Positions 1 through 6,752 of a stretch of 17,024 nt of DNA are shown here, piece by piece. Positions within the stretch are counted from its first letter, which is position 1. Each line of letters begins with the position of its first letter. The notes below the pieces were generated by a model, which was not told the origin of the DNA, searched no databases, and saw nothing but the letters and a program-made list of their open reading frames with translations. The position numbers were made by a program, and so were the translations under genes. The stretch is from contig DIYD01000246.1 of the NCBI GenBank assembly GCA_002428905.1, positions 1-17,024 of the forward strand. Reading direction: 5' to 3'. Source of the DNA: Bacteroidetes bacterium UBA6063 (lineage in GTDB: Bacteria > Bacteroidota > Bacteroidia > NS11-12g > UBA9320).

Positions 1-128
1 TCAATCACGTTGATCGAAGAGTTGTTTAAGTTGTCTACAACCACCACTTCATGCCCCGACTGTTGCAATTCAACAACGGTATGACTTCCAATGTATCCTA
101 AACCTCCGGTAACAAGAATTTTACTCAT
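1..128 (-). CDS. galE: UDP-glucose 4-epimerase, N-terminal part only
   Basis: The gene runs off the left edge of the window; only the first 42 codons are visible. They read MSKILVTGGLGYIGSHTVVE and continue into a VVVDNLNNSS stretch. The Gly-rich GGLGYIG loop is the NAD-binding Rossmann motif of extended short-chain dehydrogenases, and the DNLNNSS segment after the second beta strand is typical of GalE. The family interconverts UDP-glucose and UDP-galactose (or the N-acetyl forms) in the cytoplasm for surface polysaccharide and sugar metabolism. The ATG overlaps the stop codon of the upstream acetyltransferase by 8 bp (ATGAGTAA), so the two are probably translationally coupled. Another NDP-sugar epimerase is possible because the substrate-binding part lies outside the window. 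Confidence 0.85.
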   Translation of the reverse strand, partial: MSKILVTGGLGYIGSHTVVELQQSGHEVVVVDNLNNSSINVI

Positions 129-696
129 CTATACACGTGACGATACCGTCTTTTAATTCATATTTTTTATTGCTTTCAGGACAAGTTGCGTGCCCGTTTT
201 CATCAAACGTTAGGCGATGTCCGAACTTACTCATCCAGCCAATTTGTTTGCCAGGGTTGCCCACCATTAAGGCATAAGCAGGTACTTCCTTGGTGATGAC
301 AGTTCCTGCGCCAATGAAACAGTATTCGCCCAGGTCGTTACCACAAACAATGGTAGCGTTGGCTCCAATACTTGCCCCTTTCTTAACTGTGGTTTTAAGG
401 TACTGGTCGCGGCGGGCAACGGCACTTCTTGGGTTGGTAACATTGGTAAAAACCATGCTCGGTCCAAGAAACACGTCGTCTTCGCAAATGACACCCGTGT
501 ATATGCTCACATTGTTTTGCACTTTGACGTTATTGCCAAGAACAACATCCGGGCTTACCACCACGTTTTGTCCAATGTTGCAACGTTCGCCTATTATGCA
601 GTTGGGCATGATATGACTGAAGTGCCAAATTTTGGTTCCTTCACCAATGCTGCAGCCTTCGTCAATTACTGCTGTTTCATGTGCCTGAAACTTCAT
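121..696 (-). CDS. WbpD/QdtC-type sugar N-acetyltransferase (left-handed beta-helix)
   Basis: A 191-residue protein made mostly of hexapeptide repeats (IGEGTKI, IGERCNI, IGQNVVV, LGNNVKV, IGANATI), which form a left-handed beta-helix and trimerise. The block around VFTNVTNPRSAVARRDQYLK, followed by KKGASIGANATIVCG, is characteristic of NDP-3-amino-sugar N-acetyltransferases such as WbpD and QdtC. These transfer acetyl from acetyl-CoA to the 3-amino group of a nucleotide sugar used in O-antigen or capsule. The C-terminal tail (about 165-191) has the usual HRLTFDE...CPES...Y pattern. I chose the ATG at 696 because a longer reading starts only at TTG (732) and adds 12 residues that do not look like the family. 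It overlaps galE by 8 bp. The family is clear; the exact sugar is not. Confidence 0.85.
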   Translation of the reverse strand: MKFQAHETAVIDEGCSIGEGTKIWHFSHIMPNCIIGERCNIGQNVVVSPDVVLGNNVKVQNNVSIYTGVICEDDVFLGPSMVFTNVTNPRSAVARRDQYLKTTVKKGASIGANATIVCGNDLGEYCFIGAGTVITKEVPAYALMVGNPGKQIGWMSKFGHRLTFDENGHATCPESNKKYELKDGIVTCIDE

Positions 697-701
697 CTTT
701 A

Positions 702-732
702 CAAAGGAAAAGGAATCGAATCGCGTTCGCAA
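702..732 (-). promoter_or_regulatory. Possible Bacteroidota promoter for the acetyltransferase-galE pair
   Basis: Reading the minus strand, a TTG at 732-730 is followed after 20 nt by TTCCTTTG at 709-702, one mismatch from the TAnnTTTG -7 box. It ends only 5 nt before the ATG at 696, so the transcript would be almost leaderless. This is a pattern match only. Confidence 0.25.
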
Positions 733-835
733 ACAAATCCAAACAGAAATTGGAATATAGTGTTTACTACCAGCAGATTAATCGCGAATTGACCCATACC
801 TGAATGCGATTATTCTTACCTTCGTCACGTTAGAA

Positions 836-1651
836 ATGGCAGAAAAGAAGTTTATTGATATTGAACGCATTATCGCCTCTAAAAATCCCGGTTTACTTAA
901 AAAGTTACCGGGTTTTGTGTTGCGTTACTTGAAGCGGATTCTGCATCAGCAGGAAATCAATACCATTATTTCCGAGAACCGGGAGCTCAAAAATCAGGAC
1001 TTCTGCAGCGATATAATTCGACGATTTAATATAAAACTGGAGGTAAGAGGGCTTGAAAACGTACCGAAGCATCGCGGCATTATCCTGGCGTCAAACCATC
1101 CGCTAGGTGGCATGGATGCCCTGGCTCTGGTAGACGCCTTTGCAGGCTATCGCAACGATATTCGATTTATAGTCAACGATATACTAATGAACCTCGACAA
1201 TCTAAGCGAGTTGTTTGTAGGTGTAAATAAGCATGGTAAGAATGCCAAGTCGTCGCTGCAAACGGTAGACAAGTTGTTTGCATCCGATCTGGCAGTATTC
1301 GTTTTTCCGGCAGGACTTGTCAGTCGAAAAATAAATGGTGAAATAACCGATTTGGATTGGAAAAAGACCTTTATTACCCGAGCTAAGAGGAACAACAAAG
1401 AAGTTGTTCCGGTGCATATAGATGGTGGCCTTTCGAACTTCTTTTATCGACTTGCCAGATGGAGAGAACGACTTGGTATAAAGGTTAACGTTGAAATGCT
1501 ATATTTGGTTAACGAACTGTTTAAACAGAAAAATAAAACGATGACGATTACCTTTGGTAAACCCATAGTGCCTGAGACATTTAATGGAGAAAAGAACGAT
1601 GTCTACTGGGCAAATTGGGTAAAAGACCAGGTATATGCATTAAAAGGTTAG
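836..1651 (+). CDS. glsA: PlsC-like O-acyltransferase, GlsA-type (amino-acid lipid synthesis)
   Basis: A 271-residue lysophospholipid-acyltransferase-fold protein. The catalytic His/Asp motif is SNHPLGGMD (His88, Asp94) and block III is VFPAG (156-160), where PlsC usually has FPEG. There are five residues between His and Asp rather than the usual four. No clear transmembrane helix is visible, so it probably sits at the inner face of the membrane. Immediately downstream (3 nt) is a hemolysin-like GNAT acyltransferase. The pair resembles GlsA/GlsB of Bacteroides, where GlsB makes N-acyl-glycine and GlsA adds a second, ester-linked fatty acid. A sister possibility is an ornithine- or serine-glycine-lipid O-acyltransferase. 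The family assignment is firm; the head-group amino acid is inferred. A weak TACCTTCG box lies at 817-824. Confidence 0.75.
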   Translation: MAEKKFIDIERIIASKNPGLLKKLPGFVLRYLKRILHQQEINTIISENRELKNQDFCSDIIRRFNIKLEVRGLENVPKHRGIILASNHPLGGMDALALVDAFAGYRNDIRFIVNDILMNLDNLSELFVGVNKHGKNAKSSLQTVDKLFASDLAVFVFPAGLVSRKINGEITDLDWKKTFITRAKRNNKEVVPVHIDGGLSNFFYRLARWRERLGIKVNVEMLYLVNELFKQKNKTMTITFGKPIVPETFNGEKNDVYWANWVKDQVYALKG

Positions 1652-1654
1652 TAC

Positions 1655-2587
1655 ATGTCAAACAATTTAGATTACATCATTCCACCCGTACCTGTTTTTG
1701 ACCTGAAAAAGGAATTGACAGAAGACCGCTTTGTGCGTACTACAAACAAGGCAGGGAATGAGATTTATATTGTAAATCATCACAACAGTCCGAATGTGAT
1801 GCGTGAAATCGGACGACTCCGAGAGTGGACGTTTGCTGCTTCAGGAGGTGGTACAGGCAAACCGATAGACGTGGATCACTATGATACCTCGGAGCATTGT
1901 TATCAGCAACTCATATTGTGGGCACCGGAAGCCGAAGAGATCATAGGAGGGTATCGATTCATTGATTGTTCCACTCTGCCCGAAACGGATCCATTGGAGC
2001 TTTCAACTGCGCATTATTTTAGCTTTTCTGATCGATTTAAATCGGGTTATCTAAATGAAACGATAGAGCTGGGTAGAAGTTGGGTTCAGCCCAATTTTCA
2101 ACCAAAATCCGGTTCCAGACGAGGAATTTTTGCTTTGGATAACCTGTGGGATGGCCTTGGAGCAATAACGGTAGACTATCCGCACATCAGGCATTTCTTT
2201 GGAAAGGTGACGATGTATTCACAATTCGATACCGAAGCCCGTGATGCGATTCTCACTTTTTTGAATCTGTATTTCCCGGATACCGAGGATTTAATTCGGC
2301 CAATATTACCGTTAGAGATAAATTCAGATTTAACCTCCTTTGTCGAGGAGCTCGGCGAACTTCCCTTTAAAGAAGCACATAAGGTGTTGACGAAATTTGT
2401 TCGGGGTAAGGGAGAGAATATTCCTCCTCTGGTGAACAGCTACATGCAGTTATCTCCTACTATGAAAACTTTTGGTACTGCATTGAATAAAGATTTTGGA
2501 GGTGTTGAGGAGACCGGAATTTTAGTCACCATTGGCGACATCTACCCCGAAAAGAAGCAAAGGCACGTCGATACGTATACGCCTTAA
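1655..2587 (+). CDS. glsB: Hemolysin-like GNAT N-acyltransferase, GlsB/OlsB-type
   Basis: A 310-residue GNAT-fold protein. Recognisable segments are LREWTFAASGGGTGK (55-69), the central strand IIGGYRFI (96-103) and ELGRSWVQP (138-146), which matches the ELxRxxV core of OlsB-like and hemolysin-like acyltransferases. These enzymes move a (3-hydroxy)acyl chain from acyl-ACP to the alpha-amino group of an amino acid: ornithine for OlsB, glycine for Bacteroides GlsB. With the PlsC-like gene 3 nt upstream it would make the first, N-acylated intermediate of a membrane amino-acid lipid. Its TAA stop shares the tetranucleotide TTAA (2584-2587) with the stop of the convergent rhodanese gene, leaving no room for a terminator between them. 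Head-group specificity cannot be read from the sequence. Confidence 0.75.
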   Translation: MSNNLDYIIPPVPVFDLKKELTEDRFVRTTNKAGNEIYIVNHHNSPNVMREIGRLREWTFAASGGGTGKPIDVDHYDTSEHCYQQLILWAPEAEEIIGGYRFIDCSTLPETDPLELSTAHYFSFSDRFKSGYLNETIELGRSWVQPNFQPKSGSRRGIFALDNLWDGLGAITVDYPHIRHFFGKVTMYSQFDTEARDAILTFLNLYFPDTEDLIRPILPLEINSDLTSFVEELGELPFKEAHKVLTKFVRGKGENIPPLVNSYMQLSPTMKTFGTALNKDFGGVEETGILVTIGDIYPEKKQRHVDTYTP

Positions 2588-2898
2588 TCTCTTACAACCT
2601 GCCCCTGATAGCTTATGATCCCCTCGGTAAGATGGTTGATCACAGAAAAGCCAAGTTGTTCCATAAGTTTAATTGCAGATCTGCTTCGAACACCAATTGC
2701 ACAATAAACCAGATACTCATCGTCCTTATTGAGCATAGAAAAAGACTCTACAGAGTTGTTACTCATGATGTCTATGTTGATGGCATTTGGTAAGCGGTAT
2801 TTGCCAAATTCTTCTTCATTGCGAACATCAATGATTCGTAGATCATCTCGTTCGCTCAGCAGCACCTGGCATTCTTCTCCGCTTAATTCGTGAATCAT
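2584..2898 (-). CDS. Single-domain rhodanese-like sulfurtransferase
   Basis: A 104-residue protein covering one rhodanese domain. The IIDVRNEEEFGKYRLPNAIN stretch (22-41) is the usual DVR...E...G.I..A.N signature. The active-site loop is CAIGVRS with Cys66 and Arg71, so the sulfur-carrying cysteine is present. Such proteins carry persulfide sulfur in the cytoplasm. I prefer the ATG at 2898 over the upstream GTG at 2916, because the GTG overlaps a possible -7 box and adds only six unsupported residues. It lies 79 nt downstream of the receiver-Crp regulator on the same strand, so it could be co-transcribed with it or use its own promoter. Its physiological substrate is unknown. Confidence 0.85.
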   Translation of the reverse strand: MIHELSGEECQVLLSERDDLRIIDVRNEEEFGKYRLPNAINIDIMSNNSVESFSMLNKDDEYLVYCAIGVRSRSAIKLMEQLGFSVINHLTEGIISYQGQVVRD

Positions 2899-2915
2899 AA
2901 TGGCGTATAAACTCA

Positions 2916-2942
2916 CAAATTACCGAAGTAAACGCGCGTCAA
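2916..2942 (-). promoter_or_regulatory. Possible promoter of the rhodanese gene
   Basis: On the minus strand TTG (2942-2940) is followed after 17 nt by TAATTTG (2922-2916), which is the TAnnTTTG box short by one spacer base. It ends 17 nt before the ATG at 2898. The -33-like TTG is part of a TTGAC direct repeat, so a regulator bound there could compete with RNA polymerase. Confidence 0.3.
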
Positions 2943-2952
2943 CCTATGTCAA
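2938..2952 (-). repeat. Direct repeat TTGAC-N5-TTGAC upstream of the rhodanese gene
   Basis: Minus-strand copies of TTGAC start at 2952 and 2942, exactly 10 bp (about one helical turn) apart, in the gap between the receiver-Crp gene and the rhodanese gene. TTGAC/T is the half-site of FNR/FixK-type regulators, but those normally bind an inverted pair, and here both copies point the same way. It could be chance. Confidence 0.35.
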
Positions 2953-2977
2953 CAATCAGGATGGGATATGATAAAAA

Positions 2978-4003
2978 TCAGTAAGGCGCTGTTTTTAGCC
3001 TGTCATACTCTTTAATCGTTATGGTGGCTTTGTCTACCTCGACCAACCCGTCATTTTTAAACTCCGATAGCATCCGAATTGCAGATTCAACCGAGGTGCC
3101 TGCAATCCCGGCCAGTGTTTCTCGCGATACGGCCATGCTAAAGGGCTTGCTCGGGTCGTCGGTATACTTGTCTGACAATTGCACCAGTGCACTCGCTACA
3201 CGCTTTCTAACCGAGTCGTATGCCAATTCAACAATCTTATATTGTTGCGCTAAAAGGTTGTTGCTCAGCAATTTAATAAACTTAGAAGCGACGGCAGATT
3301 CGGTTTCAATAACTTCCAGAAAGTCGGATGTTGGAATGTGTGTGATTTGACTTGGCTCCAGCGCTTCGGCATTTTCCTGTGTGCTGGTTTTCTTCAAAAC
3401 AGACCAGTATCCAAAATAGTCACCGGGCTTTAGCAGGTCTAAAACCATCTCTTTGCCATCAGTGCTCAATCGTGTCAGTTTTATCTTACCGTTTGCCACC
3501 TGGTAGATGTTGGTAGGCGTTTCTCCTTCACGATAGATTAACTCCCGTTTACCATAGGATTTCTGGTATTTGTTCGGGAAAAGTTCGTCTTCAGATTTGG
3601 TCGACGCTTTGCTCGAAGTGCCACCACTAATTACTTCGTATTTTTTCAATCGGTTTTCAACCGCACTAAGCAAATCCGTTTCATCGAAGGGTTTTACGAT
3701 ATAGTCGTCTGCTCCCAGGCTCATGCCTTTACGGATATCTACTTTTTCCGCTTTAGCGGTTAGGAAGATAAAAGGTATTCTCATGGTTTGAGGGTTGCGG
3801 CTAAGCATGTGCAGTACGCCATAACCATCTAAGTTAGGCATCATAATATCGCACAATATGAGGTCAGGAAGGTTGTCCTGGGCCTGCGAAACGCCAGCTA
3901 TTCCATCTTCTGCGGTGAGCACGGTATAACCGTCCAGTTCCAAAATTTCCGCTAAATTCTCTCGAATTTCGAGGTTGTCTTCAATTATCAGGATTGTTTT
4001 CAT
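2978..4003 (-). CDS. Receiver-Crp/Fnr fusion transcriptional regulator
   Basis: This 341-residue protein joins a CheY-like receiver (about 1-121) to a cyclic-nucleotide-binding-type sensor domain (about 142-235) and a Crp-type winged helix-turn-helix (about 258-335). Receiver residues are intact: acidic pocket Glu8-Asp9, phosphoacceptor Asp52, Thr82 and Lys104. The linker 126-139 is rich in Ser, Thr and Lys. The HTH reads SRETLAGIAGTSVESAIRML (293-312); Glu306 and Arg310 match the Crp/FNR recognition-helix residues that contact the TGA core, while the FNR Ser position is Ile309. No cysteine cluster for an FNR-type Fe-S centre is seen, so input is probably phosphorylation. Its ATG directly follows the TAA stop of the histidine kinase (TAAATG), which makes the kinase its likely partner. 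Target genes are not known. Confidence 0.9.
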   Translation of the reverse strand: MKTILIIEDNLEIRENLAEILELDGYTVLTAEDGIAGVSQAQDNLPDLILCDIMMPNLDGYGVLHMLSRNPQTMRIPFIFLTAKAEKVDIRKGMSLGADDYIVKPFDETDLLSAVENRLKKYEVISGGTSSKASTKSEDELFPNKYQKSYGKRELIYREGETPTNIYQVANGKIKLTRLSTDGKEMVLDLLKPGDYFGYWSVLKKTSTQENAEALEPSQITHIPTSDFLEVIETESAVASKFIKLLSNNLLAQQYKIVELAYDSVRKRVASALVQLSDKYTDDPSKPFSMAVSRETLAGIAGTSVESAIRMLSEFKNDGLVEVDKATITIKEYDRLKTAPY

Positions 4004-5617
4004 TTATTCACTCTTTAGATCAAGGGAAATTCCAAAAACACTGCCTTTCCCAAGTTCACTTTCAAAGATAAGTTCCCCGTTCAAAAGAGCAATATATCGT
4101 TTAACGATATGTAAGCCTAAACCTGTTCCCTGAACATTTCCTGCGTTGGAAGCGCGGTAGAATCGGTTGAATAGTTGTTCCTGATCCGCTTTGCTTATAC
4201 CAATTCCGTTATCCTTCACTCGAATGTCGAGTAAACCATTCTCGCTGGTCACATCAATGGTTATTTGTCCTTCAATACCAGAATATTTTATGGCATTACT
4301 TACCAAATTGGTCAATACGTTTTGCACGATAAAACGATCGGTGGAAACCAGTTCCGAGTCCATATTATTATTCAGTGTTATCACTTGATTTGGTTTCTTC
4401 AGCATCTCCATGTCTTCTTTCACCTCCTGAATGCACTCTATCAGGTTAAATTCTTCATGGGCTGCCTGAAGTCCATTGTTCTCCAATTTCTCCAGCGAAA
4501 GAAAATCATTCAGAATCATGGTCAGGTTACGTACATTGTTCTGAATACGATCTGTGTGTTTAGAAATCCGTTCGGGCTTACCCGCATCTGAATATTTATT
4601 AATCAGTGAGGCGGAACTCAAAATCGTACTCAGTGGTGTGCGGAATTCGTGCGAGGCCATGCTTACGAACTTCGATTTCATCTCATTCAATTGTTTCTCC
4701 TTTTGAAGCGAGTTGTAAATCTCTTTTTCGGCATTCTTCTGCTGGGTTATATTGCTTTCTACCAATAAAATTCGGTCAATTTCATTCGATTCATTTTCCA
4801 GCGGAACGGCACGTACTCTGAACATGTACTGGTGCGAGTCCATTTCAAATGTTGCGGGAATGCCATTAAACACAGACGAGAGTTTTTGAGCCACTACCTC
4901 ACGCATATCCTCAATTAAAATGTCCAGGTAGTTTTTACCGATGAGCTCGTTTGTACCAAAACCTAAATCCCGTAAACCCTGTCCTTCGATGAATAAAAAA
5001 TTAAGGTCTTTGTCCAGCACACTTATGGATCCGTTCGGAAAGTTCTCGGCAATGGCAATGTACAGTTTTTGACTTTCCATCAATGCCGCCGAGGTGTTTT
5101 CCTTGGTTCTAATTTCGGCTTCCAGCTGTTTATTCGCCGTTTGTAGTTCTTCTGTCCGTCGGTCTATTTGCAACTCCAACGTTTCGAGATGTGTGTTGAG
5201 TTCATTTTGCGCCTTTCGTTCCTTGGTAAGATCGTGAATAATGCCAGTGAATAAAACCCGATCTTTTAGCTTCACTTCGCTCACAGCCAAACGAAATGGA
5301 AACGTGGAACCGTCTTTTTTCATTCCTTCCACTTCCCGGCCTACACCAATAATTTTTGGTTTTTGACTGGTCTTGTAATTATGAATGTAACCATCATGTT
5401 GACTCTGATGGGGTTGAGGCATGAGCATGCTTACATTTTTACCAAGCACTTCTTTGCTGGAGTAACCAAAAAGACGCAGTGCGGCTGCGTTTACTTCCTC
5501 CATTTTTCCATACTCATCGATGACAATGATACCGTCAATAGCATTCTGAAAAACAGACTTAAACTTGAGTAGAAGTTCTTGATCTTGCATCTGCAGTTTG
5601 TACTTTGGTTCGAACAT
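4004..5617 (-). CDS. Histidine kinase with FixL-like (putative heme) PAS domain
   Basis: A 537-residue kinase with no signal peptide or transmembrane helix, so it is cytosolic. PAS1 (about 16-131) closely resembles the FixL heme PAS: it has MPQPHQSQHDGYI and IIGVGREVEG with His74 at the FixL heme-ligand position and Arg94 at the distal Arg position (His200 and Arg220 of B. japonicum FixL); Asn80 replaces FixL Arg206. A predicted coiled coil (132-182) leads to a second, more divergent PAS (about 185-293). The HisKA domain carries SHEFRTPLS with His323. The ATPase domain has NLVSNAIKYS (437-446), DNGIGIS (469-475) and GTGLGL (497-502). It abuts the receiver-Crp gene with no spacer. Oxygen or redox sensing is inferred; many FixL-like PAS domains have not been tested for heme. 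Confidence 0.9.
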   Translation of the reverse strand: MFEPKYKLQMQDQELLLKFKSVFQNAIDGIIVIDEYGKMEEVNAAALRLFGYSSKEVLGKNVSMLMPQPHQSQHDGYIHNYKTSQKPKIIGVGREVEGMKKDGSTFPFRLAVSEVKLKDRVLFTGIIHDLTKERKAQNELNTHLETLELQIDRRTEELQTANKQLEAEIRTKENTSAALMESQKLYIAIAENFPNGSISVLDKDLNFLFIEGQGLRDLGFGTNELIGKNYLDILIEDMREVVAQKLSSVFNGIPATFEMDSHQYMFRVRAVPLENESNEIDRILLVESNITQQKNAEKEIYNSLQKEKQLNEMKSKFVSMASHEFRTPLSTILSSASLINKYSDAGKPERISKHTDRIQNNVRNLTMILNDFLSLEKLENNGLQAAHEEFNLIECIQEVKEDMEMLKKPNQVITLNNNMDSELVSTDRFIVQNVLTNLVSNAIKYSGIEGQITIDVTSENGLLDIRVKDNGIGISKADQEQLFNRFYRASNAGNVQGTGLGLHIVKRYIALLNGELIFESELGKGSVFGISLDLKSE

Positions 5618-5702
5618 ACGTTAAACCTCAAAAAGTATCAACTGATCGAAGGAGGTGTCAGTAAAAAACCAAAACACAGACCATTCTGTTAAATAAAGAG
5701 TT

Positions 5703-6752
5703 ATGGGAAAAAGAATTCTGTTCGGGTTACTGATTTTAGCGGGTACCGGAGTCTTTTTGTCTTGTGCAGGTAGAGATATGAAAACAACGGAAGAATACAA
5801 ATTGCAATTAGGTAAAACACTACAGGCAGACCTGGATAGTCTGGCAAACGCAAATGTGGAGTTTAGTAATTGGGCCTCAAAGCAAAATCTTGATGTAGAT
5901 CTTGTGTCGTACGAACCTGTGTTGAACATCGAAGACCTGGCAAATGCCTTTCCTGCATTTGAGGCAGGTAAGCCCTTGTTTGTGGCTTTAGTCGGAGAAG
6001 AAAACGACCTGTTTTATCAGCGTGTGATTCGTTTTTACAAGGGGTTCTCTAAACAGATGAAGTCTTTTGGATTACAGGTGGTTGTTGTTTCAAGTAAAGC
6101 GGAGCATACACTACATTCCGACAATTTTCATTTGGTTGCAGACAACAATGGTGCATTGGCCGCTTTGATTCATTCAGATGCCGAAATTGCCTCGACCTGG
6201 CAGATGTACAAAGAATCGTTTTCGGAGAAGTCAGGTGCTCACACCTATGGGGTGTTATTCGATGAGCATCTTAAAACGATTCAAAGCTGGTCATCTCGCA
6301 ATATTACCCGATTCCCGGAACCGATAGAAGTGCGTTCGTCGTTATTCAGACATGTATTTGATCAACGCAATGGAAGTGCATTAAGTCCGTACATGGAACT
6401 GAACGACTTTGAGAACTACGTGATCAGTAGCAAAGGCACAGAGCGGGCATTTACAGGTGAGTTTTTTGATCACAAAGCGGAAGGTATTTATTTGTGTCGA
6501 CGATGCAATTCACCCTTGTACTGGAGTGCAGATAAATTTGATTCGCGATGCGGATGGCCAAGTTTCGATGATGAAATCGACGGTATGGTCACACGTTCTG
6601 TTGATGCTGACGGCAGACGTACTGAAATTACGTGCACCCATTGCGATGGGCATCTGGGACATGTATTCCTTGGTGAAGGATTTACCGAGAAGAACACCAG
6701 ACATTGTGTGAATTCAGCATCCTTAAAGTTTAAAACGTTGAGCAATGAATAG
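5703..6752 (+). CDS. msrB: Lipoprotein methionine-R-sulfoxide reductase MsrB with N-terminal Cys-less thioredoxin/peroxiredoxin-like domain
   Basis: The protein (349 residues) starts with a lipoprotein signal ending in LSC (Cys21). Residues 75-200 look like a thioredoxin/peroxiredoxin fold (KPLFVALVG strand, VVVVSS strand, FHLVADNNGALA, then GVLFDE), but there is no cysteine between 22 and 264, so this part cannot be a normal redox enzyme. Residues 233-345 are MsrB: zinc ligands Cys265, Cys268, Cys311 and Cys314, the GWPSF motif, GHLGHVF, and catalytic Cys335 in RHCVNSASL; Cys283 is in the usual resolving position. MsrB reduces methionine-R-sulfoxide in proteins, here on the periplasmic or outer face of the envelope. 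Its stop overlaps the start of msrA by 8 bp. No clear promoter box was found in 5618-5702. Confidence 0.9.
   Translation: MGKRILFGLLILAGTGVFLSCAGRDMKTTEEYKLQLGKTLQADLDSLANANVEFSNWASKQNLDVDLVSYEPVLNIEDLANAFPAFEAGKPLFVALVGEENDLFYQRVIRFYKGFSKQMKSFGLQVVVVSSKAEHTLHSDNFHLVADNNGALAALIHSDAEIASTWQMYKESFSEKSGAHTYGVLFDEHLKTIQSWSSRNITRFPEPIEVRSSLFRHVFDQRNGSALSPYMELNDFENYVISSKGTERAFTGEFFDHKAEGIYLCRRCNSPLYWSADKFDSRCGWPSFDDEIDGMVTRSVDADGRRTEITCTHCDGHLGHVFLGEGFTEKNTRHCVNSASLKFKTLSNE

Noticed and set aside
4265..4591. 108-codon open frame antisense to the histidine kinase gene
   Set aside because: It lies wholly inside a well-supported kinase gene and has no recognisable domain. The same applies to other antisense frames such as 290-616 and 7799-8002.
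5648..5657. Strong Shine-Dalgarno-like GAAGGAGGTG
   Set aside because: It lies about 45 nt before the msrB ATG and no start codon follows at a usable distance; the only in-frame GTG overlaps it and gives a 13-codon ORF. Probably chance.
5618..5702. Possible FNR/FixK site (TTGAT-like words) between the kinase and msrB
   Set aside because: The half-sites present are not arranged as TTGAT-N4-ATCAA; no palindrome with correct spacing was found.
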